DNA of 46,425 nt from Bryobacterales bacterium. Lineage in GTDB: Bacteria; Acidobacteriota; Terriglobia; Bryobacterales; UBA6623. The DNA lies in the NCBI GenBank assembly GCA_028819575.1, contig JAPPLB010000138.1:1-46425 (forward strand), in the 5' to 3' direction. The position numbers were made by a program, and so were the translations under genes. The first letter of the stretch is position 1. Each line of letters opens with the position of its first letter. Below the pieces are notes generated by a model. The model was not told the origin of the DNA and did not search any database. It saw nothing but the letters and a program-made list of their open reading frames with translations. Below, piece after piece: positions 8,080-16,362 of this stretch.

Positions 8080-10641
8080 ATGCCGTGTCTTGCTCCCATC
8101 GAGATCCTCTTCCTTGCCGCACTACTCATTTTTCCAGCCGGATCGTTGGGAGCCGATTCCGCTGACTTCGAGAACGACATTCGGCCGATTTTCGAAACCC
8201 ACTGCTACGTCTGTCACGGTTCCGAGAACCAGCTTGGCGAGTTTCGATTGGATCGCCGGGCCGACGCTTTGCGTGGGGGCGGGTCGGGCGTGCCCGCAAT
8301 CGTTCCTCACAAGAGCAATGATAGTCTTCTGATTCGCTATGTAAGCGGGGCTGACGAAAAGATTGTCATGCCGCCGCAGGGCCCGAGACTGACCGCCGAT
8401 CAGGTTGCGCTGCTACGTCGTTGGATCGATCAAGGCGCGGCATGGCCGGATGACGGGAGCGAGGAGCACGCCGAGCACGGCCCGCCCGACGGCAAAGACC
8501 ACTGGGCGTTTCAGCCGCGAAGCCGACCGGATCCGCCGCCAGTACAAAGCGATGAGCTGCCGGCCCGGATTCGCAATCCAATCGACAGCTTTGTATTCGC
8601 GCGGTTGGAGCAACAGGGCTGGCAGCCCAACCCGAGAGCAGAACCGCATCAGCTTTTGCGGCGAGTGCACCTCGACTTGACGGGTTTGCCTCCAACGATT
8701 GCAGAGCAAGAGGCCTTTTACGAAGATCCATCCGCGGAGGCGCTTGATGCTGTCGTCGATGAGCTTCTCGGCCGCAAGGGCTACGGTGAGCGCTGGGCGC
8801 GTCACTGGCTTGACCTCGTACGTTATGCCGAGACGAATGGATACGAGCGCGACGCCACCAAGCCGCACGTCTGGCGCTACCGCGACTACGTGATTCGGGC
8901 GTTCAACGACGACAAGCCCTTCGACCGCTTCATTCTCGAACAGCTTGCGGGTGATGAGTTGCCCGATCGTTCCGCCGAGACGTTAATCGCTCTGGGATAC
9001 ACGCGGCTCGGCCCGTGGGACGATGAACCGGCGGATCCGCTGACGGACCGCTACGATCAACTCGACGATCTGGTCAGCACGACATCGAATGTCTTTCTCG
9101 GACTGACCCTCGGCTGCGCTCGTTGCCACAACCACAAGTTCGAGCCCCTGACCGCGCGTGACTACTACCGATTCCTGGCGGTATTCGACCCGATGGATCG
9201 CGCTCGGAACGGGCGCCGTGAGTTGGACCTTCCGATCGGGCGGCCCCTCCAAATCGAACGACAGGAACTGCGCGATGCGAAGATCGAGCCGCTCGAGAAG
9301 GTGATCACCGAGATTCGTTCGCAGTTCCGGCTCGAGCACCTGAGAAATGGCGACAGCAAGTTGAGTCGTGAAGTGCGAGACGCTTTCCTGGCGACTCGCG
9401 AAGAGATCACGGTTCGCCAGCGGGAGCTCATCAAGGAAAACCAACGACGGCTGGATGAGGAGTTGGCTGCTGCCCTGCCGCGCGAAAAGCGCAGTCGGAT
9501 CGAAACGCTCGAGAATCTGGTCTGTGAGCTTCGCGAGGAAACGCCGGATCTGCCGCGGGGCTACTTCCTGCATGAACCGAGTAAGAAACCAGCGGCGACT
9601 CATCTGTTGATTCGCGGCAAGGCCACAGCGCCGGGTCCGGAGGTAACCGCCGGTGTTCCCGCAGTGCTGGACCCCGGCGACCAGGCTCTTGTGAGGCCGG
9701 CAACATGGGAGAGCGGGAATCCGAAGACAAGTTTGCGGCGTCTGGCGTTGGCGCGCTGGATCGCCAGTCCGGAGAACCCTCTCTCCGCGCGCGTGATCGT
9801 CAACCGCATCTGGCAGTTCCATTTCGGACAGGGAATTGTCAGAACGCCGAGTGACTTCGGCGTCAACGGTGATCCGCCGACGCATCCTGCATTGCTGGAC
9901 TGGCTTGCAAACTGGTTCATCGACAACGGCTGGTCGTCGAAAAAGCTGCACCACCTGATCATGACGAGCAGCATTTACGCGATGAGCAAGGACTGGCGAG
10001 AGGACTACGGCGAGAAAGATCCCGAAAACCGACTCCTCTGGCGCTTTCCCTACGAGCGGTTGGAGGTCGAGGCGATTCGAGATTCGATGCTTGCTGTCAG
10101 CGGAAGGCTGAACCGCAAGATGTATGGTCCGAGCACGTATCCGTACGTACCCGCGGCCGCGCTTGAAGGCCATAGCGATCCGGACAAGATCTGGAGGCCG
10201 TTTGTTGAAGACGTAGCGTCGCGGAGAACGATCTACGCGTTCGTGAAGCGTTCGATGATCGTACCGATGCTTGAAGTGCTGGACTTCTGCGATACCACCC
10301 GCACGACCGCGGCGCGCGTGAACACCAGCGTGGCGCCTCAGGCATTGACTCTCCTCAACGGGGATTTTGTGAATCGGCAAGCGGGCCATCTGGCGCGGCG
10401 CCTTCGCGCAGAGGCGGGCGGGGACCGCGATGAGCAGATCAAGCTCGCCTATCGTCTGGCCCTGGCGAGAACACCAACCCAAGGCGAATTGAGCAAGTTG
10501 GCCGCGTTTTTTGACGTCGAAGCAAAGCGGCACTTGACCGATTCAACTCGGGGATTGACAAAAAAAGAGGCAAGTCATCAAGCCTTGCGGCAAGTCTGCC
10601 GTGTGATTTTGAACCTTAACGAGTTCGTATACCCTGACTAG
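8080..10641 (+). CDS. PSD1 family c-type cytochrome protein (PSCyt1-DUF1549-DUF1553)
   Basis: This is an exported multidomain protein of a family often found in polymer-degrading Planctomycetes, Verrucomicrobia and Acidobacteria; its biochemical role is not established. A signal peptide spans residues 1 to ~25. A planctomycete-cytochrome domain follows with CYVCH (Cys42, Cys45, His46). DUF1549 contains a second haem-like site CARCHNHKFEP near 346-350. The C-terminal half is DUF1553, with conserved SRRRLA-like, NRIWQFHFG and NTSVAPQALTLLN stretches. The ATG at 8080 is preferred over the TTG three bases earlier, giving 853 residues. A DUF1501 gene, the usual partner, lies downstream but is separated by a transporter and two unknown genes. 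Confidence 0.9.
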   Translation: MPCLAPIEILFLAALLIFPAGSLGADSADFENDIRPIFETHCYVCHGSENQLGEFRLDRRADALRGGGSGVPAIVPHKSNDSLLIRYVSGADEKIVMPPQGPRLTADQVALLRRWIDQGAAWPDDGSEEHAEHGPPDGKDHWAFQPRSRPDPPPVQSDELPARIRNPIDSFVFARLEQQGWQPNPRAEPHQLLRRVHLDLTGLPPTIAEQEAFYEDPSAEALDAVVDELLGRKGYGERWARHWLDLVRYAETNGYERDATKPHVWRYRDYVIRAFNDDKPFDRFILEQLAGDELPDRSAETLIALGYTRLGPWDDEPADPLTDRYDQLDDLVSTTSNVFLGLTLGCARCHNHKFEPLTARDYYRFLAVFDPMDRARNGRRELDLPIGRPLQIERQELRDAKIEPLEKVITEIRSQFRLEHLRNGDSKLSREVRDAFLATREEITVRQRELIKENQRRLDEELAAALPREKRSRIETLENLVCELREETPDLPRGYFLHEPSKKPAATHLLIRGKATAPGPEVTAGVPAVLDPGDQALVRPATWESGNPKTSLRRLALARWIASPENPLSARVIVNRIWQFHFGQGIVRTPSDFGVNGDPPTHPALLDWLANWFIDNGWSSKKLHHLIMTSSIYAMSKDWREDYGEKDPENRLLWRFPYERLEVEAIRDSMLAVSGRLNRKMYGPSTYPYVPAAALEGHSDPDKIWRPFVEDVASRRTIYAFVKRSMIVPMLEVLDFCDTTRTTAARVNTSVAPQALTLLNGDFVNRQAGHLARRLRAEAGGDRDEQIKLAYRLALARTPTQGELSKLAAFFDVEAKRHLTDSTRGLTKKEASHQALRQVCRVILNLNEFVYPD

Positions 10642-10650
10642 GCGAACCCC

Positions 10651-10718
10651 TGGCGGCGCGCCTCGTCCTGACGGCCCTCTCACGTACATCGCCTCCCCAC
10701 GTGGCGAGACATGCACGC
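10651..10718 (+). repeat. MITE-like repeat copy C, degenerate right half
   Basis: This matches the right half of the element (CCTCGTCCTGACGGCCCTCT, then CCACGTGGCGAGACATGCACGC) with several substitutions. The flanking TA has become CA. It lies between the PSD1 stop and the symporter gene. No left end is recognisable. Confidence 0.75.
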
Positions 10719-10844
10719 CAGCGCCTTGGATCTGACCATGATCAGCCGAACCATGCCATCCTTCAAGATCCTCGAACGGGCCAGGCCCGCGTGGTATTTG
10801 CGTCTTTCGAACGGCCACGCGTACAGAGTTCCGGCCGCCAGCCG

Positions 10845-12305
10845 ATGACACCGGTCGACTACACCGTCCTGGGCGTTTACCTGTTCCTGGTGGTCTGGAT
10901 AGGAGGGCGTTACGGCTCCGGACAGAAGTCCCTCAAAGAATTCTTTCTCGGCAGCCGGACGATCCCATGGTGGGCCGCGGCCTGCTCCGGAATCGCGACG
11001 ATGGTGAGCGCCATCGGGTACCTCGGAGCTCCGGGGCAGGCGTTTGCGTCTGATTGGACCTATCTCCAGGCGCGCTTCGCGTGGCCGATCGCAATCCTCA
11101 TCACCTGTGTCCTGTTCATTCCATTCTTCTACAAGCTCGAAGTTTTCACCGCGTATGAATACCTGGAAAAGCGTTTCGACCTCAAGACGCGACTGCTCGC
11201 CGCGGTGATCTTCATCGTTCTGAAGTGTTTCTACACCGCTGTAGCGATCTACGCCCCGGCATTGGTGGTGGCGGAGATGACCGGCTTACCGTTCGGATGG
11301 ATCTGTCTAGGAATTGGAGTCCTGACGACCGTCTATACAACCCACGGCGGGATGCGGGCCGTGATCTGGACCGACGCCATCCAGTTCGGTGTGCTGCTCG
11401 GCGGGCTGGTGGTCGCGTACTACGCGATCGTCGGCCGCGTCGAAGGTGGATTCAGTGAGATCGTATCCGTGGGGGGCTCCGAGGGAAAGTTTCGTTTCCT
11501 GGACTGGTCCACGAGCTTCGACACGGAGTTCACGGTGTGGGGCGGGCTGATCGGTGGGACATTCTTCCTTTTGAGCCAGTACGCGGTGGATCAAGCCGAG
11601 CTGCAGCGCTTCTTGACCACCTCATCAGTGCGCAACAGCCGACGGGCGCTGGTTTCCACCATGGTGTTCACCTCGTTGTACGGTGTCATGGTCTTCTTCA
11701 TCGGAACGGCTCTCTATGTCTTTCATCTTCAGCATCCCGAGCTGGGAGGGGCACAAATGAACTCGGACCGCGTCTTTCCGAGATTCATCGTTGAATTCCT
11801 TCCCACCGGAGTTCGCGGCTTGTTGATCGCCGGGGTATTTGCCGCATCGATGTCAACGGTCAGCTCGATCCTCAACTCGCTGGCGACGGTCACCGTACGC
11901 GATTTTTACGAGCCTCTGACGCGAGGCAAGGGGACCGTGAACCTTGCCCGCTTGGCCACCGTTCTGTTCGGCTGCGCCGCGACGGGTCTTTCGGTCTACG
12001 CCGAGTCCTTCGGCACCATTCTCGTCGCGCAGGGCAAGATCCGAAACTTCTTCGGGGGCAGCCTGGTCGGAGTGTTTCTGCTCGGCATGATCTTTCCCCG
12101 AGTGAACGGCAACGGGGCCTTCCTGAGCATGGTTGCGTCGTTTGCGGCCACGGCTGCGCTGTCCGCACTGACCGACGTCTCGTGGCTTTGGTACAGCGCT
12201 TTCGCAACCGTCGTCTCGTTCGCAGCCGGCCTCGGCTATAGTTATGTGACCGAACGCCCGACAGACGCGCATCTCGATGGCCTCACTTGGCAGCGGAGGC
12301 GTTGA
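10845..12305 (+). CDS. Sodium:solute symporter (SSS family)
   Basis: This polytopic inner-membrane transporter of the solute:sodium symporter family couples sodium entry to uptake of an organic solute. The ATG at 10845 gives MTPVDYTVLGVYLF and 486 residues; the longer frame upstream runs through repeat copy C and is rejected. Roughly 12-13 hydrophobic helices are visible. Family-like features include SGIATMVSAIGYLGAPGQAF near residues 45-65 and SQYAVDQAELQRFL in the middle. The substrate cannot be read from sequence. Placement between PSD1 and DUF1501 genes suggests uptake of a breakdown product, which is inference. Confidence 0.9.
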   Translation: MTPVDYTVLGVYLFLVVWIGGRYGSGQKSLKEFFLGSRTIPWWAAACSGIATMVSAIGYLGAPGQAFASDWTYLQARFAWPIAILITCVLFIPFFYKLEVFTAYEYLEKRFDLKTRLLAAVIFIVLKCFYTAVAIYAPALVVAEMTGLPFGWICLGIGVLTTVYTTHGGMRAVIWTDAIQFGVLLGGLVVAYYAIVGRVEGGFSEIVSVGGSEGKFRFLDWSTSFDTEFTVWGGLIGGTFFLLSQYAVDQAELQRFLTTSSVRNSRRALVSTMVFTSLYGVMVFFIGTALYVFHLQHPELGGAQMNSDRVFPRFIVEFLPTGVRGLLIAGVFAASMSTVSSILNSLATVTVRDFYEPLTRGKGTVNLARLATVLFGCAATGLSVYAESFGTILVAQGKIRNFFGGSLVGVFLLGMIFPRVNGNGAFLSMVASFAATAALSALTDVSWLWYSAFATVVSFAAGLGYSYVTERPTDAHLDGLTWQRRR

Positions 12306-12330
12306 TCGAGCGGAAAGTCAGCGGAGAGAT

Positions 12331-13260
12331 ATGGACATGTCAGCAGTTGCTTCGATGCGAGACTCGATCCTGCGGGCGGACACTCGCTTGAGCAAGTACC
12401 ATCCCTTATCCCGCATTCTCTTCTACGACGATTTCGACGAGGGAGTCAACGGTTGGTGCGAACTCGTCGGAAATCACGCAGGCAACCTTGACGACATCCG
12501 AGAGATTGCCAGGGATTTCCGTCCCCCTCAACTCAGCAGTTGCACCTTCTTTGATATCGGAACACACGGGTCCATCGAAGGCACCTATTCTCTGAAGCTG
12601 GCCACGCGGGCTGTTCCGAACCATGCGGCGATCGCCATTAAACGACTCACCTATATGCGGCGTGGCCTGGTTCAGTTCGAGACCTATTTCACGTTCAAGG
12701 CCGAGCAAACCTTTGATCGGGCGGCGCTCAGCGGCTGGGACGGCAACAAGGCGCCATCAGAAAGACAGTTCGGAGATTTCTCATTCAGCAACGACATCTG
12801 TGATGGAGAGAACGGGAAGCGCTACATGGGGCTGGTTCGTTATCTCAATACCGATGTTGACGGAAATCTGGTCCAGAAATGGATGCACAAGACTTCAGTG
12901 CAACCGACCACCAGAATGGAGCGTCAGGGGGTTGTCCCTCCGAATCAGGATTTCCATACGGTGAACCCGGACGACTGGGAGGAGATTCCGGGCGGGAACC
13001 AGCCTCTCTGCTTCAACGAGACAGCTTCCAAGGTCAACTGGCACTACCTGAAATGGATCATGGACACCAGCAGACGCCGTATGGTCGAGCTGCAATGCAA
13101 CGATAACGTGATGGATCTCAGCAGCATCGAAGTCCCGGTCTACGACGGACACTATCACGGCCTCCCTAATCTGCTGAACTTTCTATTGGATGTGCGAACC
13201 CGCACCAACGTACGTAACTTCCTGTATCTTGATTCGGTCCTCGTTTCGGTGGACTGGTAG
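12331..13260 (+). CDS. Conserved-looking protein of unknown function, possible beta-rich fold
   Basis: No function is recognised with confidence. The ATG at 12331 is preceded by GGAGAG and gives 309 residues; the frame is open about 54 bases further upstream into the end of the symporter gene. No signal peptide or membrane helix is apparent. The protein is rich in aromatic residues and in alternating hydrophobic stretches (LFYDDFDEGVNGW, YSLKLATRAVP, GLVQFETYFTFK), which resemble concanavalin-like or jelly-roll carbohydrate-binding proteins. I think it belongs to a DUF family of this kind but cannot confirm which. It is followed after 11 bases by another small gene, so the two probably form an operon. 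Confidence 0.75.
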   Translation: MDMSAVASMRDSILRADTRLSKYHPLSRILFYDDFDEGVNGWCELVGNHAGNLDDIREIARDFRPPQLSSCTFFDIGTHGSIEGTYSLKLATRAVPNHAAIAIKRLTYMRRGLVQFETYFTFKAEQTFDRAALSGWDGNKAPSERQFGDFSFSNDICDGENGKRYMGLVRYLNTDVDGNLVQKWMHKTSVQPTTRMERQGVVPPNQDFHTVNPDDWEEIPGGNQPLCFNETASKVNWHYLKWIMDTSRRRMVELQCNDNVMDLSSIEVPVYDGHYHGLPNLLNFLLDVRTRTNVRNFLYLDSVLVSVDW

Positions 13261-13271
13261 GGAAAGCGAAA

Positions 13272-13607
13272 GTGCTGAGAAGATCGTTCACGGCTGTTCT
13301 CGAGAAGAACTCCACATTCACTTCTGATTTTGCGACGGAGCCCTACGAGGCGGGCTGGGCGCTTGAAGCCCGCTGGTTCGTTCGGATTCTCGAAATATCA
13401 CCGGGAGCCGGACTCACGATGACGGCGCAGATTTCTCCCGACGGGCTCTTCTGGTGCGATGAAGAGAGTGGCCCTTTTTGCCTGAACGAGGTTGGTCTCG
13501 CTTCCATGCCGTTGCGGAACTTCGGCCAATGGTTGAGGCTCGACGCCAGGCTCAGCGGAAAGAATCCGCATGTCAAGGTGCTCATCTACCTGGCGGTCAA
13601 GGGATAG
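13272..13607 (+). CDS. Small protein of unknown function
   Basis: This is a 111-residue frame with a GTG start, 11 bases after the preceding gene and reading in the same direction. It has no signal peptide and no cysteine motif. It shows alternating beta-like segments (ALEARWFVRILEISPG, LTMTAQISPDGLFW, VKVLIYLAVKG). The short spacing and similar codon use suggest it is a real partner of the upstream unknown protein. Function is unknown. Confidence 0.65.
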   Translation: MLRRSFTAVLEKNSTFTSDFATEPYEAGWALEARWFVRILEISPGAGLTMTAQISPDGLFWCDEESGPFCLNEVGLASMPLRNFGQWLRLDARLSGKNPHVKVLIYLAVKG

Positions 13608-13923
13608 GGTAGCTTCGGGCGGCTTACGATCTCGAACGAATCATGCGGCCTCAGAGTCTCGTTGGCTCGTTCCGGCTGACAGCAGTTCCCGGATTTTCTA
13701 CCTCCCGAAGTTTCGGCCGCTGTCCTCGATGAGTCGAAGCCGGCTGACAGGACTTCCGGGTTTGCATTGGATACCCGGATATCATTCCCAATGATGTGCC
13801 GTCGAGCTATATAATCTTGTTGACGAGTCGCTTGAGATGACCAACGCGGCCGCGGGACCCACGAAGACCGTCAAGGAACTGCTGAGTAAGACGGGTGGCG
13901 GCGTGGTCATGAGGTGAACAGCC
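13608..13923 (+). other. Intergenic stretch with a TATAAT box and a 26-codon frame
   Basis: This 316-base gap holds no recognised gene. TATAAT occurs at 13810-13815 without a convincing -35 box. An open frame of 26 codons (ATG 13837 to TGA 13915-13917) ends seven bases before the DUF1501 start and could be a leader peptide or the relic of an upstream gene. CGGCTGACAG occurs twice (about 13674 and 13741) with partly similar flanks. The next gene has a clear GAGGTGA ribosome-binding site at 13911-13917. Confidence 0.35.
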
Positions 13924-15399
13924 ATGGACGTGTCCGACAAACAGCGATTTAGCGTCAACAGTCCGCCGAGCCGAAGGCAGATGTTGCAGCGCATGGGCGC
14001 CGGCTTTCCGGCGTTGGCGCTGCTCGATGTCCTTTCGCGCGACGGCTTCTTCGCACGGGCCGCGCACGGAGCGGCCAGAGATTCCGCAACGGGCGGAATC
14101 CTCAGTCAGAAACCGGCCCACTTCGAGGCCAAAGCCAAGCACGCGGTCTTTCTCTTCATGAACGGCGCGCCGAGCCAGGTTGACACCTTTGACTACAAAC
14201 CGGTTCTGACCAAGTTCAACAACACGCCGTACAAGGGCGATGCCGTTGTCGGCTCGAACAATCGTCCGATCGGGAACTTGATGCAGACGCCGTTTACATT
14301 CCGGCAGCACGGCCAGAGCGGACTTTGGATCACTGACTTGTTCCCTCACACGGCCAAGTTTGCCGACGACCTTTGCGTGATCCGCTCGTGCCACACCGAC
14401 ACGGCCGCCCATGCATCGGGCTGCTTGCAGATGAACACCGGCAGCGTGACGATCGGGAAACCTTCGTTGGGGTCATGGTTGAGCTATGGGCTGGGAACCG
14501 AGAACGAAAGCTTGCCGAGCTTTGTCGTCATGACCGACCCGCGAGGCGGCCCGATCAGCGGGGCGTCCAACTGGACGGCCGGTTTCATGCCGGCGGCCTT
14601 TCAGGGCACGCTGTTCCGCAGCAAGGGCGCGCCGCTGCTGAACTTGAAAACACCGGAGGGGGTCAGCGAAAGAACCCAGCGCGAGGCCCTCGACGTGCTC
14701 GGCGACTTGAACCGGCAGCACCTCGAGGCCCACCCGGGGGAATCGGAGCTGGCCGCGCGGATCGAGTCGTACGAACTGGCCTATCGCATGCAGACGGCCG
14801 CGGTCGAGGCGGTGGACCTGGATCAGGAGTCTCTTCAGACGCGGGCCCTGTATGGGCTCGATGACGACCTTACGGCTGATTTCGGGAGGAAGTGCCTGAT
14901 TACGCGCCGGCTGCTCGAGCGCGGAGTGCGCTTCGTTCAGCTTTATTCCGGCGGCGGTCATATCGAAGACACCTGGGACGGTCACAACGATTGCATCTCG
15001 AATCATAAACTGCACGCCGGCGAGACCGATAAGCCGATCGCCGCGCTGATGAGCGATTTGAAACGCACCGGGCTGTGGGACGAAACGCTCCTCATCTGGG
15101 GCGGGGAATTCGGCCGCACCCCGACCAGCGAGGGTGTCGACAAGCCCGGCCGCGATCATGACTGGCAGGGCTTCACCATGTGGTTGTCGGGCGCCGGCGT
15201 GAAAGGCGGTCAAGCGATCGGGACTACGGATGAACTCGGTTTCAAGGCCGAAGAAGAGCCTTGCCACGTTTCCGACTTGCACGCGACGATTCTTCATCTG
15301 ATGGGTCTCGATCACACGAAGCTCACCTACCTCTATCAGGGCCTCGACCAGCGAATCACGGGGGTGCGGGGCAACGTCGTCAAGAAGGCCTTGGTCTAG
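13924..15399 (+). CDS. DUF1501 family protein with Tat signal
   Basis: This 491-residue DUF1501 (sulfatase/alkaline-phosphatase-like fold) protein usually pairs with PSD1 proteins and is thought to act outside the cytoplasm. The N-terminus has a twin-arginine style region SRRQMLQRMGAGFPALALL (about 17-35). Family motifs include FLFMNGAPSQVDTFDYKP (~77-94), RSCHTD near 157 and WGGEFGRTP near 395. GAGGTGA lies seven bases before the ATG. Most members lack experimental characterisation, so the substrate is unknown. It is probably functionally linked with the PSD1 gene at 8080. Confidence 0.9.
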   Translation: MDVSDKQRFSVNSPPSRRQMLQRMGAGFPALALLDVLSRDGFFARAAHGAARDSATGGILSQKPAHFEAKAKHAVFLFMNGAPSQVDTFDYKPVLTKFNNTPYKGDAVVGSNNRPIGNLMQTPFTFRQHGQSGLWITDLFPHTAKFADDLCVIRSCHTDTAAHASGCLQMNTGSVTIGKPSLGSWLSYGLGTENESLPSFVVMTDPRGGPISGASNWTAGFMPAAFQGTLFRSKGAPLLNLKTPEGVSERTQREALDVLGDLNRQHLEAHPGESELAARIESYELAYRMQTAAVEAVDLDQESLQTRALYGLDDDLTADFGRKCLITRRLLERGVRFVQLYSGGGHIEDTWDGHNDCISNHKLHAGETDKPIAALMSDLKRTGLWDETLLIWGGEFGRTPTSEGVDKPGRDHDWQGFTMWLSGAGVKGGQAIGTTDELGFKAEEEPCHVSDLHATILHLMGLDHTKLTYLYQGLDQRITGVRGNVVKKALV

Positions 15400-15602
15400 C
15401 AGCGCTCGTCCATTTCTCGCGCTTTCAACTTGTGCGGCTCAGGATGGGCCGTCAGGGCTTGTCCTCGCAGGTTCGCCCCATTTCTCCATTACGGAAGGCA
15501 GTTGAACCGGGAGGCGCGGCTACTCACGCCTTATGACCGGGCCTGTTATCCTTCAAGATTCCCGACAGTCCCAAACAATGACTCTTCCTGGAGGCACCCG
15601 AT

Positions 15603-16166
15603 ATGCAACAAGCCGGTTTCGCCTGGCTCGCTTACGCCCTGATGACCGTTTTCGCGTGGGGCACCTACGGCAATCTGCTGCACACCGGACAGCTCGGCAT
15701 GGGCGATCCGGTCAACGGCCGCTATAAGGCCTTCCTCTTCGTAGGGATCGCCTATTTTCTGGTGGCCGTCCTGGCCCCGATCGCGGTTCTCGTTGCCGGC
15801 AACGCGAACTGGAATCTTCCGGTGAAGGGCGCCGGCTGGTCGCTGATCGCGGGCTGCGCCGGCGCGGTAGGAGCATTTGGCATCCTGCTGGCGTTCGGCG
15901 CCAAAGGGACACCTGCGGTCGTCATGTCGATCGTATTCGCCGGCGCGCCCATCGTGAACGCGATCGTATCGATGATCCTGCATCCGCCGGCGGGCGGCAT
16001 GTCGAGCATTCGCTGGCAGTTTGCGGCGGGGATTCTGTTCGCGGCGATCGGGGGCTGCATGGTGACGCTCTACAAGCCGCCCCCGGCTCCCGCTCAACCA
16101 TCCAGCGCCGTCCATCAAACGGTGGCGGCTGCGGGGAGCACCGCGGCACAAGAGAAGGCCGACTGA
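15603..16166 (+). CDS. Half-size DMT-like integral membrane protein
   Basis: This 187-residue membrane protein has about five hydrophobic helices (approx. 7-25, 43-65, 79-98, 103-124, 136-157) and a Pro/Ala-rich polar C-terminus. It resembles the drug/metabolite transporter (EamA-type) superfamily, but at half the usual ten-helix length it would have to work as a dimer. The helix with SIVFAGAPIVNAIVS is typical of DMT end helices. GGAGG lies ten bases before the ATG. The stop codon falls at the start of a short repeat module shared with the region upstream of lptD. Confidence 0.7.
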   Translation: MQQAGFAWLAYALMTVFAWGTYGNLLHTGQLGMGDPVNGRYKAFLFVGIAYFLVAVLAPIAVLVAGNANWNLPVKGAGWSLIAGCAGAVGAFGILLAFGAKGTPAVVMSIVFAGAPIVNAIVSMILHPPAGGMSSIRWQFAAGILFAAIGGCMVTLYKPPPAPAQPSSAVHQTVAAAGSTAAQEKAD

Positions 16167-16261
16167 CCTGAAACATCCCTCTGATCAAGAGGCGTTCACA
16201 CCGGTCCGGGTGTTTCCCGCTTGAATGAGCCGCCGGCGGGCGGAGAAAAACCTAGCCTGCA
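16163..16261 (+). repeat. 98-base repeat module, copy 1
   Basis: This stretch matches the reverse complement of 45963-46060 at roughly 80% by eye. It contains an inverted repeat, GAAACATCC and GGGTGTTTC, which in the other copy is GAGACATCC and GGATGTTTC; both copies keep pairing through G-T wobbles. It ends in TAGCCTGCA, the first bases of the MITE-like element's end, and then diverges. The copy overlaps the DMT-like gene's stop codon. Confidence 0.7.
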
Positions 16262-16362
16262 GAGAGTGTGTGTTTCAGGAAATGCTGAAAGAAACGGATG
16301 CGCGGTTGTAAAACTGCACGCCACGTCCGCGCTGAAAGGTTCGGAGAAACTTCGGCGGACCG

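Noticed and set aside
10701..10844. 48-codon N-terminal extension of the symporter
   Set aside because: It is translated from repeat copy C and has no similarity to the transporter family.
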